In this document: positions 58,005-64,000 of the stretch, in pieces | Position numbering within the stretch: the first letter of the stretch is position 1 | How the letters are laid out: the number at the start of each line of letters is the position of its first letter | Assembly (NCBI RefSeq): GCF_905475395.1 | Contig: NC_058337.1 | Coordinates: 134,189,960 to 134,253,959, forward strand | Direction: 5' to 3' | DNA from: Chrysoperla carnea | Lineage: Eukaryota; Arthropoda; Insecta; Neuroptera; Chrysopidae | Length of the DNA: 64,000 nt | Translations under genes and position numbers: made by a program | The notes under the pieces: model-generated | What the model was told of the DNA's origin: nothing | The model's input: the letters and a program-made list of their open reading frames with translations, nothing else | The model's database searches: none

Positions 58005-58470
58005 TAGAAATAAAACAAAAGAGGGGTAGTGCAAGTAGGTCCCTAGCACCTAGACCAAGAGTTCTCAGTGCCTTCCTTGAAAACGTCCTGCCACCCGAAG
58101 AGGTCTTCGGGTAGGAGGCGTTTTTAAAGTCAGATGAAGGTGAAGGATTCTGCCGTGGCCAAACACCACATAGAAGGCCTACAGCTTCTCTGTCGGAATC
58201 TCTCCCAGGATCTAACGTCCTGCAAATTTCTGCAAGTACAAATAACATGTATGGAGGTTTCAGTATCCTCCATACAGGCTTTAGAAGTAGGATTAAGATC
58301 ATCATATTGTGAAGGGGATCAACTGTGCTCTAGTAAGTTTTAGGCGAGCACAGTCGAATGGCCTAGCTATCGCGTCAACGAGTCTACTACTTCATTCCCT
58401 TTAACGCCAGAGTGACTCGTAACCCAGATCAGTCTGCCTGTGTTGTTCAGTACATAATCTTAGATATTTC
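58005..58470 (-). mobile_element. LINE fragment
   Basis: The minus strand carries the family's C-terminal region: the complement of CATGTATGGAGGTTTCAGTA (threonine/histidine knuckle area), a CTGTGCTCTAGTAAG segment and the CCCTTTAACGCCAGAGTG end. Frames are broken. Confidence 0.7.
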
Positions 58471-58735
58471 CCCCAGGTATTAATCGAAGGAATACCATTT
58501 CTGAAAATTATCTCGATATTTTAGACCACTTAAAAATTTAAAATTTTTTGATGAATTTCGATTTTTTTCGGATGTTTTTGTTTTGACGTTAGTACAATCT
58601 CTTATTAGTACGGTGCATGAGTTTTATTGGAGGCGTTTTTCATGGTAACGATACACTACTTTATTAATATAATTGTATGGATGGACATATAATTCTATGG
58701 GTTACATGTATGGATTTAAAATTAAACTAAATTCA

Positions 58736-58795
58736 TAATCTCTTTGGGGTTTAAATTTTGACATTTCGTTATCGCTAAATTAAACTATTCCCGGG
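58736..58795 (+). other. relic of a zinc-finger gene 5' flank
   Basis: TCATAATCTCTTTGGGGTTT, followed by AAATTTTGACATTTCG, matches in inverse orientation the flank upstream of the genes at 43429-44694 and 51970-54012. No zinc-finger frame follows it. Confidence 0.4.
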
Positions 58796-59147
58796 ATATC
58801 ACATTATTAAACTTATAAAATGACCTTAGAGCCCCCTGTTTGTGCCATAATTAATTAGTCTTAGTCTATTAATGTATTTGTTTAAGCATATTTATTACTC
58901 GTAAGTCGACGCCTCTCTTGGTCAAAATACGGTACCAAGGCATAAAGTGGTAAGGACCTCTTTCTGCTCCGAAAAACATGTGGCTAACTAATACAATGTT
59001 TGAAATAAAACAGAAAATTTAGAAATAAATTTTTTATAATAACAATTTTGTTACATTATGCAACCTTAATTAACAAAAAATTGTCCTAAGCCTAAAAAAG
59101 ATACCGAATTAATTATGTTCACAACACTAAAAATAATTCGATCCAAA

Positions 59148-62100
59148 CTATAATCGATCCACATTTGAAATATCATTTCGTATTGATTTAAACATTTTAT
59201 TTGATATCACTTGGGTAATATTTCCATTTACGTCTGGTATGTTCGTATTTTGTCGAATAGCATTCTGAAAGCAAGTTGAAATTTAGATTCGAATAGATTC
59301 TGTAATGATTGAAGATATAAAGAGCGTGTTACTTTGTGAGAGGTAAATGATTACTTACGGAGGGAATCGCGAACTAGAGTATCATCTTCGTGAAACAAGG
59401 CTGATTGGTTTTTTTATCGCCGCGGCAAAATAACAGTTCTTAGAAAATTAACTTCAGTAATAAAGGCTTTGCTAGGGCAAGATTATCGAACGCCTTGAAT
59501 GAGCTAACGGAACAAATGAATGTAACCAAATATGACTGTGTTAATTAAAAGTAGTAGCCACACATTGCGTGCTTCGAAGGTTTAAAATATTTGATAATAT
59601 AAACAAATTATTGTTATTTTTGGAGTCGGTGTCAGCCAAGCTAATATAGCAAACTGTTCTGTTATTTAGGAAAAGTTTTTCTTTTGAAGTCGGTTTTCTT
59701 TTTGTTAAAAGTTTTTTATTTTTTTTTATTTTGTGATTTTTAATGAATCTGAAGTGCACTAACTAATTTGTCACTAAAAAAGAATCACCGAAGTGATATT
59801 GAGTTATTCGTCCTTTTGTCGTGCATACTTAATGCAAATTTAAGACTTTTATGATTTTCCTATAGATGCCGTTGTCAGAACTGGGCCAAAATGAAATGGG
59901 ACTAAACGGGAAGCACTAGCTTTCAAACAGATAAAAAAATCATCAAAATCGGTTCACCCAGTCAAAAGTTCGGAGGTAACAAGCATAAAAAAAAACAATA
60001 CAGTCGAATTGATAACCTCCTCCGTTTTTGTTCGAAGTCGGTTAAAAAATATCATTTTACCTCAATTTTTTGTACAATTTCAACTTCTTTAGTTCCACTA
60101 ACAAAATTTGTTACATAACATCCATCGGGGCTTCCAATACGACCAACTCTACCTGCACGATGTATATAATCAGCTGTATGCATTGGAAATTCGTAATTTA
60201 GTACGTGTTTCACCTAAACCATAAAATTAAACCAAAATTAGCAAATTATTTTGCGCAGGGCATGCGACAGACCAAACTGTGTATAACCACAGCTAGGACA
60301 TTCGATTGTGATCTCCTGAAACTCACTAGAGCACAGTTTAGAAAAGTGGTAAGTGTCTCTTGACAGGTCACTGCCGATTTAACTACTACCTTCATAACAT
60401 GGGGATTTTTGATGATCCCACTGGTTGCGAAAGCTTTGAAACTTACCCGTGTAGTATCTAAACCACGTGATCCAATATCCGTACACGATATAACATCATA
60501 GAATCCATCTTGAAATTCTTGAAAGGTACCAGATCGTATATGATACGACATATCACCATTTAAATTAATACAATTGATACCATTTGAATTTAAAAACATC
60601 GAGATCCAATCGCACGTTGACGATTTATTACTAAATATAATCACTGGTTCTTTTTTTAATTGATTCTCTTTGATTAATTTCAACAAATGTGATGGTTTAT
60701 CAGATCGTCCTAAACGTATAAATTTTTGTGGTACATGTTCCATCACTGAATGTAAATTATTTAATGTAATTTCTTCTAATGAATCCACTGGAAGTATATC
60801 GTTTAATTGTTCTTTCATGTTTGGTGAAATCGTTGCACTTACAAGTGTTAATTGTGTACCTTGTGCATTTGAATTGACGCCACCATATTGTAACTGATAA
60901 AAAGGCAATTTTAAATAAAAAGCTTGAATTATTTTTTTATATTTAAAGTTGGACTGAGTCTAAACGCTTAGGCCTGGCAGTGTATCACGACTACTGCAGG
61001 AGCTGTCACAGTGGTGACGAGGAGGAGACAATGTCTCATCTTCTCTGTCACTGCCCAGCTCTTGTCATGAAGAGATGGACTTACTTGACCCAGCCTCTCT
61101 TTGACGACCTCTCCGACCTAAAGTCAGTCGACGTCAAAGCCCCCCTGCTGTTATTAAACAGCTCCAAATGGTTCATGGAGTAGTAGCCGGGGATGGGACA
61201 ACCCATTTACGGTATCACAACGGACCCTATGGTCTAAGTGTGTCACACCCCAGGACAGCCACTCTAACCTAACCTAACCTGGACTGAGTCTAAATCAATT
61301 CTGAAAATTTTAGGAGGGGGTGCTCGATTATTTATTTGTCGCAGACAACATTGCCAGAACACGAAGCATTTAGTAGACATTTAGCAAACGCATCTTCATT
61401 GGAAATATCGAGTGCTACGAGTGAGTTTTTGACGTAATTAGTTTTCGCCAACCCAGACTCTGTCGACCCAGATGTCACGGAATTTAAGGTACAAAATTTA
61501 AAAATTTGGATTCCAAAATTTCAATACTCTTTTACACCAAGTGTAAAAGAAGTGTTTCCCTTTTTTCTTAGCGTTTTCATCATGCATCTACGAGATGAAT
61601 AATTATGCAGAGGTTGTAGGACAACCCTTAACGAAGAAAATTAAATTGTCGTAGCATGTTTCGCTGCCACTCGCGCACGGCCTTTCCGAGGCACCTATTT
61701 AAGAATTTTCGCAAATTGTGCGGAAACCTTGGGTGAAAACCAGGAAAATAAATAACTAAATTTGTTTCCTCAGTATGTCTAAATCTAAATAAAATCACAT
61801 ACCCTAAAATGTTTGAGAAAATAATGCAATTTATCGTAGAAGCTATCATCAAGTAAAGTATCCGCTTCATCTAACACAAGATGTCGGCAATTTTCCATAC
61901 GAAATATTCCGGTAGTTGTTAATTTACTAATAGCACCTAGTGACGCAACCACAATATCCGATTGATTGAATTCTGGATTTAACATCATTTTTTTGGTACG
62001 ACCACCGATTATAACATTTACATTCAAATTGAAATCCCTTGCAAAATGATTGATGACTTCACCAATTTGATATGTTAATTCACGACTTGGTAGTAAAATA

Positions 62101-64000
62101 ACGGCTAATGGTGAATTCATTGGTCGTTCATCAAATTGTTTCTTCCATGCGATTAATCGTTCAATCATTGGTAACAAATACGCTAACGTTTTTCCACTAC
62201 CTAATTGTTATTAAAAATTGTTATAAATATAATCCACTCATCTCACAATCTATTTTTTCTAATGTGTAAAATGGGACTCGAAACCGAGACCTTCGGCGCA
62301 AATGATCGAGCCATATCCGTCTAAATCAGACGACGGCTCGATACATTTTTTGAAATTTTAAGGTGCTTGGAAAACTGAATCGATTTGACTCGGGATTCTT
62401 TGAGTAATCCTGCTTCAACCATGTTAGTTTCTTAAGGTCCTTTTTCACCTCAAAATCACCTAAATAATAATTCTGTTTCAAAAGTTACATATGGTCACGT
62501 GCCTGCGTCCTAGGATATTCAAGGTTAAAAAACCTTTTTTTTAGAATACAGTCAAACCTGGGTAAGTGAGAACTGGATAAGTGAGAAAACTCTATAAGTG
62601 AGAGTAATAGCCAGGACCCGTCATTTTAAGCTTCCAAAAGCTCTATTAGCGAGACAGAGAACCATTTTTCCCTCATGGACCTCCGTAAGTGAGACTGCTA
62701 CTTATCAGGGGAGCGAAGCGAGCCTCTTTTAGGTTAAAATGTAACTTTCTGGTGGTAAAATTTACAAAAAAAATACAAAAGATTTAGACATGAAATGAAA
62801 TGTTGTATATTGTATATAATTAATAAATAATAAAAAATAACAGTATTTTTTATTTATTACAATGTATATATCAATATATATGCAGAGACAGTGGCACCAT
62901 CTATGAGCTACATCTAATACTAATATATAATTGGCTACATTTAATATTATTTTTAATTGAGTGGCAATCTGTAGATTCTTTCAAGTATTAAAAAACGTCA
63001 TAATGAAAAATACAAAAAACGTTATAACAAAATTAATTTTTGCAGTTCTACAGTAGAATAACTAAAAAAATTAAGTGATATTAATACAAATAATGAAAAA
63101 ATTTTAATTATAGTTATTATAATTTAAAAGTTATTAATTAATTGTTATTAAAGCAATAAAATGACACGACATCGTACGTTGACGGGTCGTAAAGGGGGTG
63201 ATCGTAATCGATAATTAATGGGTGATGATCGGAAATGACGAAAACAAGATCAAGAAGAATTATATCTTTATCGAGATGATATTAATTTTAAAATGTATGC
63301 AGAAAATTTTGAGATTGCTCAAAACAATTTGAATTTTGAAGTATGTAATGTATGTCATCGTCGTTGGTTTTGATTTACAAATTAATAAAGATGGGTTTTG
63401 TAGTATTTGTCATAAATTTAAAATAAAAAATGAATTGAGTATTTTCACACCGGATAATAACATGGATCCTGGTTTACAACCTGATGTTTTAAAGAAATAA
63501 ACGTTTGTTGAGGAACAATTAAATTAAAAATATTTGTCAATAATTGAAGTATAATTTTATTTTAGAAATATATATTTTATATGATACCATTCGCGAGCCA
63601 TTACAAAGTTATACTTTTAGCTAGTTTATATTATTTAGGAGACATATTTACTACATTCGTAATTGGTGTGACTTGTTATTGCTGCGTACCTTTATAAGAG
63701 AGAAACGCTACCCATGTACCTGCATTAGCGGGAAACTCGGGTTAGTGAGAAACCTCTATAAGCGAGAATGAGATTGGTGCTCCCTTGAACTCTCGCTTAT
63801 CCAGGTAGCCCAGGTTTGACTGTATCCCGTTTCCTTTGCCCATAATAGAATTGCAACTTAAAATGCTTGAATTCCTAAAATATTGTTATTTATTTTGACC
63901 ATACCTGTTTGTGCACCGACTATGCAATTTTTGCCAGTAAATATTATAGGAATTGCTTTCGATTGGATTTTAGTTGGTGTAGTTATGTCCATTGATTTTA
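59148..64000 (-). CDS. DDX28: DDX28-type DEAD-box RNA helicase (5' partial)
   Basis: ATP-dependent RNA helicase. DDX28 acts in mitochondria on large-subunit ribosome assembly. Exons (transcript order): 64000-63905 (continues off the window), 62200-61803, 60893-60447, 60213-60061, 59264-59148; phases agree. Motifs in order: Q-motif region TPTKIQSKAIP, motif I AQTG|SGKT split across exons 1 and 2, PSREL, DEAD in VLDEADTLLDDSF (the TLLD context is typical of DDX28), SAT in LVSATIS, then STCDW..NLNGDM, TDIGSRGLD and HRAGRVGRIG. The stop TAG is at 59148. The N-terminus and any mitochondrial targeting peptide are outside the window. Introns carry LINE fragments and a pogo-type element. Another small DEAD-box paralogue is possible but less likely. 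Confidence 0.92.
59917..60052 (+). repeat. dispersed repeat D, diverged copy
   Basis: Contains CATCAAAATCGGTTCACCCA and ends TTGTTCGAAGTCGGTTAAAAA. A similar GAAGTCGGTTTTC block at 59690 suggests an older related element here. It lies in DDX28 intron 4. Confidence 0.5.
60250..60440 (-). mobile_element. LINE fragment in DDX28 intron 3
   Basis: In the LINE's reading orientation, the complement of the minus-strand frame, it holds the LTGHCRLN-type segment and the CATGCGACAGACCAAACTGT block. The exon 3 frame runs into it past the splice donor at 60446, but those codons are intronic. Confidence 0.65.
60965..61283 (+). mobile_element. LINE 3' end with CTAAC tail
   Basis: The plus strand encodes YHDYCRSCHSGDEEETMSHL then LCHCPAL, the C-terminal C-x2-C..H..C knuckle of R1/I/Jockey-type LINEs. 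The frame ends at 61183 and is followed by a 3' UTR that matches 7485-7625. The tail is CTAACCTAACCTAACCT (61264-61280), three CTAAC units, the insect telomere-type motif. Confidence 0.8.
61284..61802. other. rest of DDX28 intron 2
   Basis: No gene or repeat recognised, up to the exon 2 donor. Confidence 0.45.
62270..62330 (-). mobile_element. possible tRNA-like SINE remnant
   Basis: The minus strand holds a B-box-like GGTTTCGAGTCCC and an A-box-like TATGGCTCGATCA. Spacing is short and no cloverleaf closes. Weak call. Confidence 0.3.
62549..63822. mobile_element. pogo/Tigger-like non-autonomous element
   Basis: Ends CAGTCAAACCTGGGTAAGTG and, inverted, CCTGGATAAGCGAGAGTTC...GTTTGACTG-type sequence, flanked by TA (62547-62548 and 63823-63824). 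The repeated GTAAGTGAGA motif inside the ends is typical of pogo/Tigger TIRs. It is 1,274 bp, has no DDE transposase and lies in DDX28 intron 1. Confidence 0.82.
63235..63500 (+). pseudogene. Helitron N-terminal protein fragment
   Basis: Two frames separated by a shift encode FEIAQNNLNFEVCNVCHRRWF and then INKDGFCSICHK, followed by FTPDNNMDPGLQPDVLKK and a stop. The paired C-x2-C motifs with NNMDPG are the hallmark of the zinc-finger segment before the Helitron Rep/helicase. Only this piece is present, inside the pogo-type element. Confidence 0.65.

Noticed and set aside
60246-60446. C-terminal 66 codons of the open frame spanning DDX28 exon 3
   Set aside because: They lie past a good splice donor at 60446, read into LINE sequence, and the next helicase motif resumes in the exon at 60213-60061.
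61264-61280. Interstitial telomere
   Set aside because: Only three CTAAC units, and they sit exactly at the end of a LINE 3' UTR, so a LINE tail explains them better.

Overview
The window looks like insect nuclear DNA. It is AT-rich, with spliceosomal GT/AG introns from under 100 bases to 7.3 kb, insect-type proteins, and a dense load of inverted-repeat DNA transposons and LINE debris in introns and intergenic DNA. A LINE tail made of CTAAC units (the TTAGG telomere-type unit) weakly favours an insect outside Diptera; the order cannot be fixed from the sequence alone.

Layout. (1) 0-12 kb: the 3' part of a moody/Tre1-type GPCR gene (+), exons 2485-12031, first exon(s) not found. (2) 12-19 kb: no genes, only inverted-repeat elements. 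(3) 19.6-29.0 kb: a complete 11-exon gene for the NatC auxiliary subunit NAA35 (+). (4) 31.1-34.8 kb: a single-exon C2H2 protein (+) with about 33 fingers and an eleven-copy 12-residue repeat. (5) 36.8-41.7 kb: a complete 9-exon RPA1 gene (-), the large subunit of replication protein A. (6) 43.4-57.0 kb: three more single-exon C2H2 genes (-), two of them recent paralogues. Among them a small SWIM-finger ORF is split by a 5,018-bp Ty3/gypsy retrotransposon with 272-bp LTRs that I read as identical. (7) 59.1-64.0 kb: five exons of a DDX28-type mitochondrial DEAD-box helicase (-), 5' end outside the window.

The conserved genes are ordinary housekeeping or signalling genes with no shared pathway. 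The four zinc-finger genes form a young, locally duplicating family. They share terminal segments built from repeated psi-K-x-E tetrapeptides, the SUMO attachment consensus, which suggests SUMO-dependent repressors.

The most interesting system is the retrotransposon. It has no tRNA-type primer site. The 13 bases right after its 5' LTR are perfectly complementary to a stretch inside the LTR, the layout of self-primed reverse transcription as in Tf1. It also carries a textbook TTTAAAC -1 frameshift heptamer directly before the gag stop, a CATG target duplication and intact gag and pol, so it looks very recent and possibly active. Other structures include a perfect 98-bp-arm palindrome in an NAA35 intron, a 1.25-kb foldback filling an RPA1 intron, a hAT-like MITE family with three exact 8-bp target duplications, and a pogo-type element carrying a Helitron protein fragment.
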